From NCBI GenBank assembly GCA_004431415.1, contig QPMI01000472.1, positions 62,001-126,000 on the forward strand: a stretch of DNA of 64,000 nt, written 5' to 3'. The notes beneath the pieces were generated by a model. The model was not told where the DNA came from. It saw only the letters and a program-made list of their open reading frames with translations, and did not search any database. The translations under genes were made by a program, and so were the position numbers. How positions within the stretch are numbered: the first letter of the stretch is position 1; each line of letters starts with the position of its first letter. Below are positions 38,757 to 48,358 of the stretch, piece by piece. The stretch comes from Cyanophora paradoxa (Eukaryota; Glaucocystophyceae; Cyanophorales; Cyanophoraceae).

Positions 38757-38984
38757 ATGGAAACTGAATCTGTGGTCGAATTCGAACTTGCAATGAGCGA
38801 AATGGATCCCAATGAGAGGAAAAGGTTGTATGACCGCTTGTACTTCCAGAAACGCTATCAAGATGAGGAGTTCCGTGAATTATATCGTAAAAAGGCACTG
38901 GAACGATATTATCGCAGGAAAGCTGCTGAGATGGATCCCAATAATCCAGTAAAACGCCCAGTTGGTCGTCCCAGGAAATACTGA
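38757..38984 (+). CDS. Small basic AT-hook protein (75 aa)
   Basis: 75-residue charged protein with a central arginine/lysine-rich helix (RKRLYDRLYFQKRYQDEE...ERYYRRKAAE) and a C-terminal KRPVGRPRKY, a canonical AT-hook (core GRP) that binds the minor groove of AT-rich DNA. It could compact or mark the AT-rich viral genome in a GC-rich host nucleus, or regulate its promoters (inference). Expressed from the shared early-type motif, next to the primase-helicase. Confidence 0.65.
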   Translation: METESVVEFELAMSEMDPNERKRLYDRLYFQKRYQDEEFRELYRKKALERYYRRKAAEMDPNNPVKRPVGRPRKY

Positions 38985-39109
38985 ACCGCCCCCAAAGTCC
39001 CAAATATCCGCTGAATCCTTTTTGTTACCATGATCGATCGACTTTTCGATGGATCATTACCATATATCGAGCGCCAATCGGAAAACCCAAAGGTATTTAA
39101 AGGTTAGCC

Positions 39110-39128
39110 GCCAAAAAATGACAAGGAT
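39110..39128 (+). promoter_or_regulatory. Shared upstream motif before primase-helicase
   Basis: GCCAAAAAATGACAAGGAT, followed by TAAGTATAAGAAG about 30 bases later and then the ATG. Confidence 0.55.
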
Positions 39129-39178
39129 CCGGAGAAATTAATTTCTCCATTAAGTATAAGAAGCCCCCAATTATCGAA

Positions 39179-41539
39179 ATGAACGCTGCCGCCAAGAAAT
39201 CCCTGAAACGCCTTGTTGACTGGCTTCGTGAAGACGATGTCCTGTCTGAGAATATCGTAATTCCTGTTGATCCTGATACCAAAAAGCCACTTTTCGCTCA
39301 TAAAGACGGAACCTGGACTTGGGATAAATTCGATGAAGCCCTGAAATCCGGTAAGTATACTGCTTGGGGCATTCTCGCTCGTAATATCATGGTAATTGAC
39401 TTCGACCAAGAGGAGGATTTCGCCAAATTCGAGGAGCAATTCCCTGATGATTTCGGTGGTGTCAATCCACTTGCTAAAACAAAAAAAGGATATCATGCTT
39501 ATTTCGCTCGACCTGCTGAATTCGACACCATTAAGATCTGGGATAAAGCAGGTGCATTCAAAGGAAACCCCAAGATCGACTGCAAAACGATTGCATCCAC
39601 TGGGACTGCTGGGGTAATTAATGTTTGTCCCAGTCCCAACAAAACATGGATCAGAGAGCCATGGGCATCTGAGTGTGAGTTAAATGAACCCACTGCTGAG
39701 TTGCAAAAGTGGATTGTTGAAAACTACGAATTCCCCAAAGGTGCACATTCTTATTATGCAAGGTGCGCTGAGGAGAATTTGCAGAAACATATTCTTTCTA
39801 AACTCGAAGAATTCGGTTTCATCTTGCCCACAATCATCAATGAGACCAAGATGGGATACAATTTCACTGCTGAGAACAAAGGTCTGATCTGTCCCTGCTG
39901 CAAGGGAAGCCATGACTCGAACAATTGGTATATTATTCAAGGAAAGGAGAAAGACAAGTACATTGTTTCGAGTTACAGTGCAAACTGCAAGAAGCGACTT
40001 ATCACAATTCGTGTAAAGGAAGAGACAGATGCGAATATCGAAAATCTGATTGATCGGTCTGCTGGATCTGATGGTGCCCATTATGATGTTGCACAGGTTG
40101 CCTATCTTGTTCTGCAAGACAAATACAAGTATTCCAACAAGACCTGGTTCAAGTTCAATGATGTATGTGGGATTTGGGAGATGGATGAAACTGGGAGGCG
40201 AATCTTTCTCTGTTTGAGCTGCAAGGTCTGTCCAGTTTATCTTCAACGTTCTGTTCAACTCGCACAGAGAGCTCTTCGTGATGAAGAGAACCGCAATTCC
40301 TTGGAGGAAAGGTCAAAGATTCTGCTGGGAATTGCTAAGAGCCTCAAACAGACTACATACAGAACTGCACTTATGTCTGATCTTTCAGTTCTGTTCAGTG
40401 ACAAGACCTTTTTCGAGAGACTTGATACTGTTCCCAACATCATAGGATTCACAAATGGTGTATTTGACTTGAACTCCATGACTTTTCGACAGGGACTCCC
40501 AGATGATATGGTGAGCAAGACTGTTGGCTACGATTATACCACAGAAATTGACCAAGAGAAGGTTGCAAAGATTAAATCCATCTATGCAGATCTGATCGAA
40601 TCTGATGAAAACCGCGAATTTATGATGGGATTAATTGCCTATGCTCTGTGTGGTTTGACAGAAAATCAGAGATACACTTGCTGGACTGGAATTGGAGCAA
40701 ATGGGAAATCTCTGCTCCAAGAGTTGGTGAAAGACACATTTGGTGAATACTATGGGTCACTGGACATGACATATTGGACTAAACCCAAGAAGAGTTCATC
40801 AGAGGCTGCCCCAGAACTCGCTTGCATTCTTGGTAAACGGATTGTTTTCAGTAATGAAGCAGAAGATGGTGATATGCTTCAACTGAACAAAATCAAACAA
40901 GTTACTGGTGGGAATGAGATGAAGGTTCGAACTCTATACAAAGATCTTGTAACATTCATTCCCATGTTCCAGTTGTTCTTGTCTACAAATGACAATCTGG
41001 GGATCAGTAAACCAGATGCAGCAATCCAAAGGCGAATTATCTACTACCGATTCGAAAATGTCTTCAAGGTCGATCCTCAGCCTGGTGAGAAGAAAGCAGA
41101 CATCACTCTAATGCGCCTAATGAAGAATGATGATGATTATAAAATGGCGCATATGTCCATTCTCCTGGAAATGTGGAGAACCCATTCTCTCAATGAATTC
41201 GTCACCAAACCACCCCAGTCCATTGTTGATCAAGGTATGGAGTATTTCAATGAGAATGACAAGATTGGAGAGTGGATTCGAGAGAATTATGAACTCACCA
41301 AGAGTCAAGGCGATTTCACTACAAGTGAGTCCATCATGAGTGACTTCAAGAGAGACCACATGGGCAAATCTGATGAGAAAATCTCAGATTGCACCATTAT
41401 GAAGAGACTTCGCGAAGTCTTTAATGTGAAGTCTGACAGAAAACGAGTGAATGGTGTCCTTGCTCGTGGTTACTTTGGGATCAAAAAGAAGCATGGTCGC
41501 AGATTGATGGATGACAGTGTTGAAGGTGGGGATGAGTAA
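39179..41539 (+). CDS. Primase-SF3 helicase (D5-like replication protein)
   Basis: 786-residue replication protein. The N-terminal archaeo-eukaryotic primase (PrimPol) domain has MVIDFD with D74/D76 and GYHAYF with H106. A Cys cluster CPCC (238-241) with C270 may bind zinc. Then comes a D5_N-like linker and an SF3 helicase: Walker A GIGANGKS (504-511), Walker B RIVFSNE with E560, and sensor FLSTNDN (600-606). It would prime and unwind viral DNA; together with protein-primed PolB it gives the element a complete replication core. The frame is uninterrupted. Its coexistence with a protein-primed polymerase is known from PLVs and some virophages. Confidence 0.92.
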   Translation: MNAAAKKSLKRLVDWLREDDVLSENIVIPVDPDTKKPLFAHKDGTWTWDKFDEALKSGKYTAWGILARNIMVIDFDQEEDFAKFEEQFPDDFGGVNPLAKTKKGYHAYFARPAEFDTIKIWDKAGAFKGNPKIDCKTIASTGTAGVINVCPSPNKTWIREPWASECELNEPTAELQKWIVENYEFPKGAHSYYARCAEENLQKHILSKLEEFGFILPTIINETKMGYNFTAENKGLICPCCKGSHDSNNWYIIQGKEKDKYIVSSYSANCKKRLITIRVKEETDANIENLIDRSAGSDGAHYDVAQVAYLVLQDKYKYSNKTWFKFNDVCGIWEMDETGRRIFLCLSCKVCPVYLQRSVQLAQRALRDEENRNSLEERSKILLGIAKSLKQTTYRTALMSDLSVLFSDKTFFERLDTVPNIIGFTNGVFDLNSMTFRQGLPDDMVSKTVGYDYTTEIDQEKVAKIKSIYADLIESDENREFMMGLIAYALCGLTENQRYTCWTGIGANGKSLLQELVKDTFGEYYGSLDMTYWTKPKKSSSEAAPELACILGKRIVFSNEAEDGDMLQLNKIKQVTGGNEMKVRTLYKDLVTFIPMFQLFLSTNDNLGISKPDAAIQRRIIYYRFENVFKVDPQPGEKKADITLMRLMKNDDDYKMAHMSILLEMWRTHSLNEFVTKPPQSIVDQGMEYFNENDKIGEWIRENYELTKSQGDFTTSESIMSDFKRDHMGKSDEKISDCTIMKRLREVFNVKSDRKRVNGVLARGYFGIKKKHGRRLMDDSVEGGDE

Positions 41540-41606
41540 ATAAAACGGAATCAATACTTAATACTGTGAATTTCTAATTTTTTAAAACCCTTACTGTAAA
41601 TGGTTT

Positions 41607-41714
41607 GTGTGACAGGTGTGACAGGTGTGACAGGTGTTTTCAGAAGTCTGAGGATTTTTAAAAATTTAAAAAAGTTTGCAAATAGGTGTCACACCTGTCA
41701 CACCCGTCACACCC
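41607..41714. repeat. TGTGACAGG hairpin repeat 3
   Basis: Third copy of the hairpin seen in the left terminal repeat, here between the helicase gene and a small gene. Arms are preserved and the core is slightly diverged. Confidence 0.85.
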
Positions 41715-41803
41715 AATTAACCACAGACTCCCCCCTGTGGGTCGATCACTTTCGCGAATAATAATTGGACAATATAAAAACGTATCGGAAATCGGTGTGT
41801 TGT

Positions 41804-41830
41804 GACAAAAATTGACTGGCGATTTAAGGG
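41804..41830 (+). promoter_or_regulatory. Shared upstream motif before the 63-aa gene
   Basis: CAAAAATTGACTGGCGATTT plus AAGGG, 33 bases before the ATG. Confidence 0.55.
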
Positions 41831-41863
41831 ATCGTTGCGTATTTCACTTGACTAAGACAGAAA

Positions 41864-42055
41864 ATGGATTATTTTGATGAAATTCGGCAGCAGCTTGTCG
41901 AAAAGAATGATATTGCAGAGGTGGCGGATTATATTGCAAAGATCAGAGCGATCAATGGTAGACCATATCAAAAGAAGCGAGTGTATGCAAGCAGACTCGA
42001 CACAGTGAATGTATATATCCCCAAAGGCACGAATGTGCGAATCATAAGAACCTGA
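41864..42055 (+). CDS. Small protein of unknown function (63 aa)
   Basis: Not recognised. N-terminal amphipathic helix (DEIRQQLVEKNDIAEVADYI), then a basic, beta-like end (KKRVYASRLDTVNVYI). It has the shared upstream motif and lies just before the polymerase, so a replication accessory role is possible. Confidence 0.5.
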   Translation: MDYFDEIRQQLVEKNDIAEVADYIAKIRAINGRPYQKKRVYASRLDTVNVYIPKGTNVRIIRT

Positions 42056-42111
42056 AAAATGCGAAATGCGTTTAAAACGCCCAAAAATAATATGTTCCCT
42101 TAAAGTAAAAG

Positions 42112-43539
42112 ATGCCCCGCCAATCCAATAGAATCATCAAAGAGAAGAAAAACGAAATACTCGGTCTTTTAGGAACCCTTTTAGTCACTGGTGATATTAC
42201 AGAATTCGAATATGATCGCCAGGCAGCAATCTTGGATAGGAGACCAAGATTATCTCAACTCACAGAAATTACAAATCGCCTCTATGATCGTTTTGAGAAA
42301 ATGGAGGAATTCAGGGATGAAGGTTTAAGGTTGGGAACAATTGAACCCGAGATTGAGGATGGGGAAGCAATGAACAAAGCATATTCTTGGTTAACCTATC
42401 GAGCAAGAGGGGAGGTTATCCAAGATGGGATTGAATTCTTGGAGAGAATTGCAACCACTCTACCTCAGAGACTCAGACAGAAACTCCAAGACCTGAGAGC
42501 AATTAAGACTCGGTTGACCTTCATTTGTAAATTCACCAAAGTGAGTGATCCAAGGGTGTGGATCACCAAGTTCATTTATAGTGATTACTTTGTCATCACA
42601 AGATCACGAAATATTGATGTTGAACTGCGAAATGCCCTTCAATCCATGCAGGAGCAGATGATGCAGGTGGACAGTTACAGACTGGATCGCATTGAGATGC
42701 TGAGAGTGGTAATAATGTCTTATGCTCCTGTGGGTGGTTGCTTCTTCTCAACACCTGAGTGGATTGGATCAAAGAGAGCAACTGTGAATGTGAAGAATAT
42801 TGATGGTCAAGACTGCTTCAAGTATGCAATCTTGGCTTACCTGCACCGAAATGATATTAATAAACACAAGAGCAATGAACCCAGCCAGTATAGAAGATGG
42901 TTAAACGAACTCAATTTCGAAGGCATCCAGTTTCCAGTTGCCTGTGATGCAGAGGTTATTGATAAATTCGAAGAGCAGAACCCTGAACTGAGTATCAACA
43001 TTTATGGTGCAGATAATCAAGCACAGTGTTTCTATCCTCTCCATCAATCCAGCAACCCCAGGAGAAAGACCAAGATTAACCTTTTATTAATCGAAAACGA
43101 AGAGGATGATAGAGGGCATTATATCACCATCATGTCTCTGAGTAGACTTCTGAAAACCACCTTTGATAAAGCCCATGATGGTCGCATTTATTATTGTGAG
43201 ACCTGTCTGTCTCGTTTCAGAACTCAGGAGAAGCTGGATGTACATATAGAAGCGAATCGCTGCATTGATTGGAGGGAGAGCAAAGGTAAATGCCCGAAAT
43301 CTGGAAGTCACATTGCATTTGGGCTTCAACACCTTCGCAAAACTGTGTGGCTTCCCACTATCTGCTATGTAAAAATGGATAGTCACTCGGTTCCAATTGA
43401 TGAGAACCGCAGTAAAAGAGAGGTAAAATCGGTCTCTCTGACAGTTGTGATGGGGGATGAGGTGATCTCTCATTATTTCGAGGGATCAGATCCACTTGGT
43501 GATCTGTTCACCACTCTCACAGAGATCAGACCCAAGTAA
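42112..43539 (+). CDS. polB: Protein-primed PolB, N-terminal frame
   Basis: 475 codons matching the N-terminal region of Polinton/PLV polymerases: an IKNIDGQDCFKYAILAYLHR block (about 226-245), a C2H2-like finger CETCLSRF...H...C (about 362-384) and the strand region where exonuclease motif I belongs. There the usual YADFES-type motif reads YVKMDS, so the D and E positions are K and D. The frame stops at 43539. The other frame, open before the ATG at 43566, continues the family pattern, so a single missing base near the CCC at 43531-43533 would explain the split; two genuine genes are less likely. Confidence 0.8.
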   Translation: MPRQSNRIIKEKKNEILGLLGTLLVTGDITEFEYDRQAAILDRRPRLSQLTEITNRLYDRFEKMEEFRDEGLRLGTIEPEIEDGEAMNKAYSWLTYRARGEVIQDGIEFLERIATTLPQRLRQKLQDLRAIKTRLTFICKFTKVSDPRVWITKFIYSDYFVITRSRNIDVELRNALQSMQEQMMQVDSYRLDRIEMLRVVIMSYAPVGGCFFSTPEWIGSKRATVNVKNIDGQDCFKYAILAYLHRNDINKHKSNEPSQYRRWLNELNFEGIQFPVACDAEVIDKFEEQNPELSINIYGADNQAQCFYPLHQSSNPRRKTKINLLLIENEEDDRGHYITIMSLSRLLKTTFDKAHDGRIYYCETCLSRFRTQEKLDVHIEANRCIDWRESKGKCPKSGSHIAFGLQHLRKTVWLPTICYVKMDSHSVPIDENRSKREVKSVSLTVVMGDEVISHYFEGSDPLGDLFTTLTEIRPK

Positions 43540-43565
43540 TCCGCACTCTATTCACCAATATTCCA

Positions 43566-45392
43566 ATGCACCCACTCACAGAAGAGCAGAAAGCACAATA
43601 CAAGATCACTAAACACTGTTATATCTGTGCTGAACGATTTACCCATGAGAATTTCCCAGTGAGAGACCATTGTCATCAATCAGGAGCATTTATTGGGAAA
43701 GCATGCCGAAACTGCAACCTCCACAGGAGAATCTCAAAGCAAACGAAAGTAGCAATAGTGGTGGATCACATGGATGAATGTGGACACGAAATATTCCGCA
43801 AAATTGCACAGCAAGATGATAAACTTCGTGTTGAGATCCTGAGCACGAATTTCGATCAATACCTGTCCCTGCAATGGGGCATGTGGAAATTCATTGATGC
43901 TTCGCATTTCATGGACTTCCAGGCAGTGGATGCAAGTGATCTAATGGGTAAATTCCAGACATTCCGAGAATTGGCGTTTTCCCAATATGGATTGGATCCT
44001 GCCCACTATGTGAGCGCTCCTGGATTATCCTGGGATGCAATGCTCATTTATACCAGAGCAAAGATCGAGCAGATCAGTGATGTAGGGCAATACGAATTCA
44101 TTGAGAGAGCAATTCGAGGTGGGTTTGCTACAATGCCTACTCGATATGCAAAGGTGGAAAACCCAGATGACCATATAGTTCTCTTGGATGCAAATAATCT
44201 GTATGGTTTTGCTCTCAGTAAAGAACTGCCCATTGGCGATTTTCGATGGGAAGATGTCACAGAGGCACTTAAAGAGACCTCTGGACGAAGTGCTTTCATT
44301 GAAGTAGACCTGGAATACCCACAAACTCTCACAGATCATTACGATTTTCCACTTGTAGTAAATAAAGAGCAAATCAGCACCGAAATGCTGGGTGAGTATC
44401 AACGAAAACTACTGGATATCACAGGTGAGAAGATAAGCAAAGACCCCAAACTCACAGCAACATTCTCACCCAAAAACAACTATGTGATCTCCCAACCTCT
44501 CTTGGTCTATCTTGTGAGCAAAGGTATTATAATTAAGAAGGTTCACAGGGTTCTCTCATTTGCAACCTCTGCATTCATGAAGAGTTATATTGATCTAAAT
44601 ACGAAACTGAGGCGCCAATCTGTCACCAGATTCGAGTCTGACTTCTTTAAATTAATGAACAATGCAATCTATGGTAAATGCCTCGAATCATGCAGGGGTC
44701 GATCTGTGGTAAAGATTGCTAACAGTGAGAAACTCTGCAAGAAATATGCTGCAAGTCCATTGATCAAGGCAACCGATGTATTAAACGAAAATGCTGTTGC
44801 CTTTGAGATGTACTCAAAGCATGTTCACTTAGATAAACCATTAGCAATTGGTGCTTTTGTGCTGGATTTCGCCAAACTCCATAATAGCAGGTTCTTTTAT
44901 GATGTGGTGAGGAGAACTTGGGAAACAGCAGAGCTGCTGTTCCATGATACAGATTCTTTCTGTCTACTGCTGCATACCAATGATCTAAATAATGAGATGA
45001 AGCGAATTGCTGAACACCTGGATTGCAGTAATTATGATCCAGCCCACCCTCTCTTTGATAGGAGTAATCGCTTGATTCCAGGTAAATATAAAAACGAGTT
45101 CCCCCATGCAAAGATTGTGGAGTATGTAGGTCTGAGATCGAAACTCTATGCTTTCAGAACTGAGACCTTTGATAAAATAAAAATGTCTGGAACCTCCTCA
45201 AAAGAGGTTTACTTTGATGATTTCAAGAGATGCTTGTTTGAAGGCATCACCAAAACAGTAGCAGTAGTAAACAAGCGAAGACAAGACCACAACCTATATG
45301 ATTTGGAGAGCAGAAGGGTGGCTCTAAACCAACTCGATAGCAAAAGGAAGATATTAGACGATGGAATTCACAGCATTCCATTTGGGCTCTAA
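43566..45392 (+). CDS. polB: Protein-primed PolB, polymerase domain
   Basis: 608 codons with a Cys/His module (CYIC...RDHCH...CRNC, residues 18-50) and the catalytic palm: motif A DANNLYG (208-214), motif B FKLMNNAIYGK (361-371), motif C HDTDS (460-464). A region matching GLDPAHY...PGLSWDAML (143-160) identifies the Polinton lineage. The exonuclease part looks reduced: the usual HNLxxYD motif reads DHMDECG, and about 100 residues expected between FIDAxHFM (109-116) and the LDP motif are missing. The polymerase should synthesise DNA but probably not proofread (inference). The C-terminus duplicates the gene end at the window start. Confidence 0.88.
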   Translation: MHPLTEEQKAQYKITKHCYICAERFTHENFPVRDHCHQSGAFIGKACRNCNLHRRISKQTKVAIVVDHMDECGHEIFRKIAQQDDKLRVEILSTNFDQYLSLQWGMWKFIDASHFMDFQAVDASDLMGKFQTFRELAFSQYGLDPAHYVSAPGLSWDAMLIYTRAKIEQISDVGQYEFIERAIRGGFATMPTRYAKVENPDDHIVLLDANNLYGFALSKELPIGDFRWEDVTEALKETSGRSAFIEVDLEYPQTLTDHYDFPLVVNKEQISTEMLGEYQRKLLDITGEKISKDPKLTATFSPKNNYVISQPLLVYLVSKGIIIKKVHRVLSFATSAFMKSYIDLNTKLRRQSVTRFESDFFKLMNNAIYGKCLESCRGRSVVKIANSEKLCKKYAASPLIKATDVLNENAVAFEMYSKHVHLDKPLAIGAFVLDFAKLHNSRFFYDVVRRTWETAELLFHDTDSFCLLLHTNDLNNEMKRIAEHLDCSNYDPAHPLFDRSNRLIPGKYKNEFPHAKIVEYVGLRSKLYAFRTETFDKIKMSGTSSKEVYFDDFKRCLFEGITKTVAVVNKRRQDHNLYDLESRRVALNQLDSKRKILDDGIHSIPFGL

Positions 45393-45401
45393 TCTACTTC
45401 A

Positions 45402-45476
45402 TTAATCTTTCTTTTTCTTTGGTTTCGCTCTCCAAGAAGTAATAAACCGCGAATTAAATGCAGCAGCCAAATACAT
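45402..45476 (-). CDS. Possible 24-residue lysine-rich microprotein, copy 2
   Basis: Same antisense frame as in copy 1, with a K to R change and the PKKKKD tail intact. Confidence 0.22.
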   Translation of the reverse strand: MYLAAAFNSRFITSWRAKPKKKKD

Positions 45477-45575
45477 CTTAATCCAGGATCATTGGGCTCG
45501 ATTGCAAAATAGTTTGGAATTGTGTTCTCTTTCCACACAGACTCTTGCATTTATTATATGAGAGATAAGGTAAAG

Positions 45576-46973
45576 ATGCCTTCAACACAAATAGGATTGA
45601 GACAACCACCAAGAATTGTGAGAAAAGAGGCAATTGAAGATCGAGGGAATATCCTGCCCATCACAGTTCCAGTGGAGGAGAAGAGCAGTCGAATATTAAA
45701 AAGATCAGAGATGGTCAAGCAATTAATCCAGAGACCCTCCCAGCTGAGACAGCAACAAAAGAGTCAAAGATTGCTAAGAAGTTCTATGATCCCAGGACAG
45801 GCTACAAAGGATTTACTGCAATGAGACAGGAACTACCAGAGGAGAACTACAAGAAGATGAGAGAATGGTATGATAAGCAGGAGGTTGTCCAAATTAATGC
45901 ACCCACTCTATCTCGAAAGAGAGATCCCATGATTCCAATTAGGCAACCCCTTGATACATATGTGATTGATCTGCTCTTCTTTCCTGCATACAAAAAGCAG
46001 AATGATGGTTATGATACATTTATGAGTGCAATGGAATCAACCCTGAGAACAGGGTTCATAATTCCAATGAGAGACAAGAGTGCTCTTACTACTCTTGCAG
46101 CATTCAAGCAACTTGAACAAAGAGTCCCAGACCGATTGTTCGCATTCAGAGTGATAGTGGAAGCGAATTTACCAATGTGCTATTCACAGATTATTTGGGA
46201 ACCAAATTCATAGAGCATCAACTAAGTGATGTTGCAGATCACAGAACCCAAGGTCGAATTGAAGCCTTTAACAGACAGATCAAAAGATTGATCACAAACT
46301 ACTGCATTGCAAATAATACTGCACGATTTTTTGATGTGTTGGGTGATATTGAGTATAATTATAATAATACCATTCACTCTGCAACCAAGAGAAAACCAGC
46401 AGAGACCACAGAAGCCCACTACAAAGAGATTGTGAATATGGAGGATCAGAGATTCAAGAAATCGATCGAATATCTTGATGCCCTGAAACCTGGAATGTTT
46501 GTGAGAGTAAAAGTTGAAAAGAATCCATTTGCAAAGCAGGGTGTTAATTGGTCTCGAATTGTTTATAGTGTGGAGGGCAGAGAGGGCTTCAAGTTCAGAA
46601 TCAGAAGTCCAAGTGGTGAGATAGTTGATGGTAGATTCGCTTTTCATGAACTGCTGCCCATCAAAGGTGTTGAGTATCATGAAACTCCCACAGTGGATGC
46701 CCTTGAACATGCAAAGGAGGAAGCCAGGGTTGATTCTGCAATCAGAAAGGAGGGCATAGAAAAAGCAAGTGAAGTACCAAAAGAACCCTCACAGAAGCAA
46801 GAGCACAAAAGAAGGGTAGAGTAGAGAAGGAATTAAAGAAGTTGACCATAGCAGGAACCCAGAAATTATCAGAAGTTAACAGTCAGAGGTGGTATAATGA
46901 CTTTTCAACCACCAAGGAAACATATACTGCACCCCAAACTCGATTTAATCTACGAAGTGGGCAGAGGAAATAG
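45576..46973 (+). pseudogene. int: rve integrase, copy 2, frameshifted
   Basis: Same protein as the intact integrase in copy 1, cut by one-base losses at the C runs near 45728, 46126 and 46786, and by a base change near 46816 in the shifted region. All three catalytic blocks are still encoded but in different frames. The first third carries mostly silent substitutions relative to copy 1; the rest is identical. Homopolymer pattern suggests sequencing error for at least some breaks. Confidence 0.85.
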
Positions 46974-46974
46974 A

Positions 46975-47217
46975 TTAACAACGCTTTCGGAATCTCTTAG
47001 ACCTCTGGCGAATTCTCCTCATTTGTCTATCTTTTTCAAGAATTTCCAAGAAGAAAGTTTCAAGGTTTGAGACCAGCTGGTAATTGTAAACAAAGAACAG
47101 TCTCACATGCTCTGGCTGTGACATGAAGAAATTGTAATAGAAAGCAGTTTTGAAATCATGGACCCAGTCTGATTGGGCAGCATGGATGATAGCAGGGTCT
47201 TGGTAGATGGGATCCAT
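46975..47217 (-). CDS. Small basic protein (80 aa), copy 2
   Basis: Identical to the copy 1 gene, with the same shared upstream motif (about 47245-47259). Confidence 0.6.
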   Translation of the reverse strand: MDPIYQDPAIIHAAQSDWVHDFKTAFYYNFFMSQPEHVRLFFVYNYQLVSNLETFFLEILEKDRQMRRIRQRSKRFRKRC

Positions 47218-47259
47218 AGCAGAAGTTGAGAGAATCCAGAAAATCCTTGTCAATTTTTT

Positions 47260-48358
47260 ATTTTGTTAGTGCCCGATCTCAACGAAACACGAACGGCGCT
47301 GTCGAGAGGATTCCGAATCTGTTTTCAGAATTGAAAACGGAGCAGTTGGTAATAAAATACATATATATGACCGATATTGAAGTTTCGGTGAAGTTTCAAT
47401 GAAGTTTCGGAGCGAAGTTTCAATGAAGTTTCGGAGCGAAGTTTCAACGAAGTTTCGGAGCGAAGTTTTTATGAAGTTTCGGTGAAGTTGCGAATGACGT
47501 CATGAGTGTCTTTTCGGTTCGCGAATAATTAAGTGGACATGGCGGCGTCCCGTCGTTTTTTGAAGAGGTGTCCTCGAAAATGGTGCCCCGTCATTTTCGT
47601 GAAACGGTGTCCTCGAAAATATATCTTATCCTGTTGAAAAAATGGTTGCTCGTCATCGCAACCATCATCGCAACCATGGTTGCATCATCGCAACCATCAT
47701 CGCAACCATGGTTGCATCATCGCAACCAGGTTGCGCAACCACTCAATCGGAAAAAATTGTGTGCGCAACCACTCAATCGGAAAAAATTGGTTGCGCAACC
47801 AGGTTGCGCAACCAGCGCAACCATGGTTGCATCATGGTTGCATCATATCGCAACCATGGTTGCATCATTGCAACCAGGTTGCGCAACCAGTATGACGTCA
47901 TGACATCACGAGTTTCATGACAAATATATATACCATACATTTCGTGTGACACAGAAGCCCCAGTCGCCGACCGACCAATCCGCTATTTTATGGTCAAAAT
48001 GTATATATGCGCATATATACTTGACGGTTCGCGTTACCACTGTCGGCATCGAATAACGTTCCTACTGTGGTGCTGTCGGCATCTTCAAATGCTTGTATCT
48101 CGTCACCAGAACATCGGATTGCGACCGTCGACATAGCGCTGGAAAGCGCTTGCAAAGACCTACACGACAATATAGGTGTCGAGTATATATATGTATATAT
48201 ATCATACATATATTTCGAAAAAACGACTTGTCGGCTACTTTCTACTGCAAAGAACATGCAGTAAAATAATGCAAAAATACAGTAGCTACTGTAAAAATCG
48301 CCATAATGTGGGCGAAGATACAGTAGCCACTGGATCATACGTCAGGAATTCTGAAATA
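47260..48358. promoter_or_regulatory. Non-coding repeat region, copy 2, with expanded palindromes
   Basis: Same structure as in copy 1: GAAGTTTC array, two TGACGTCA palindromes (47495-47502 and 47893-47900) and AT-rich stretches. Between the two TGACGTCA sites this copy has about 140 extra bases of CAACCATGGTTG and GGTTGCGCAACC palindromes. No convincing gene. Confidence 0.55.
47645..47890. repeat. Palindrome array CAACCATGGTTG / GGTTGCGCAACC
   Basis: Alternating perfect 12-base palindromes joined by CATCATCG or CTCAATCGG spacers. Copy 1 has only the GGTTGCGCAACC type. Confidence 0.88.
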
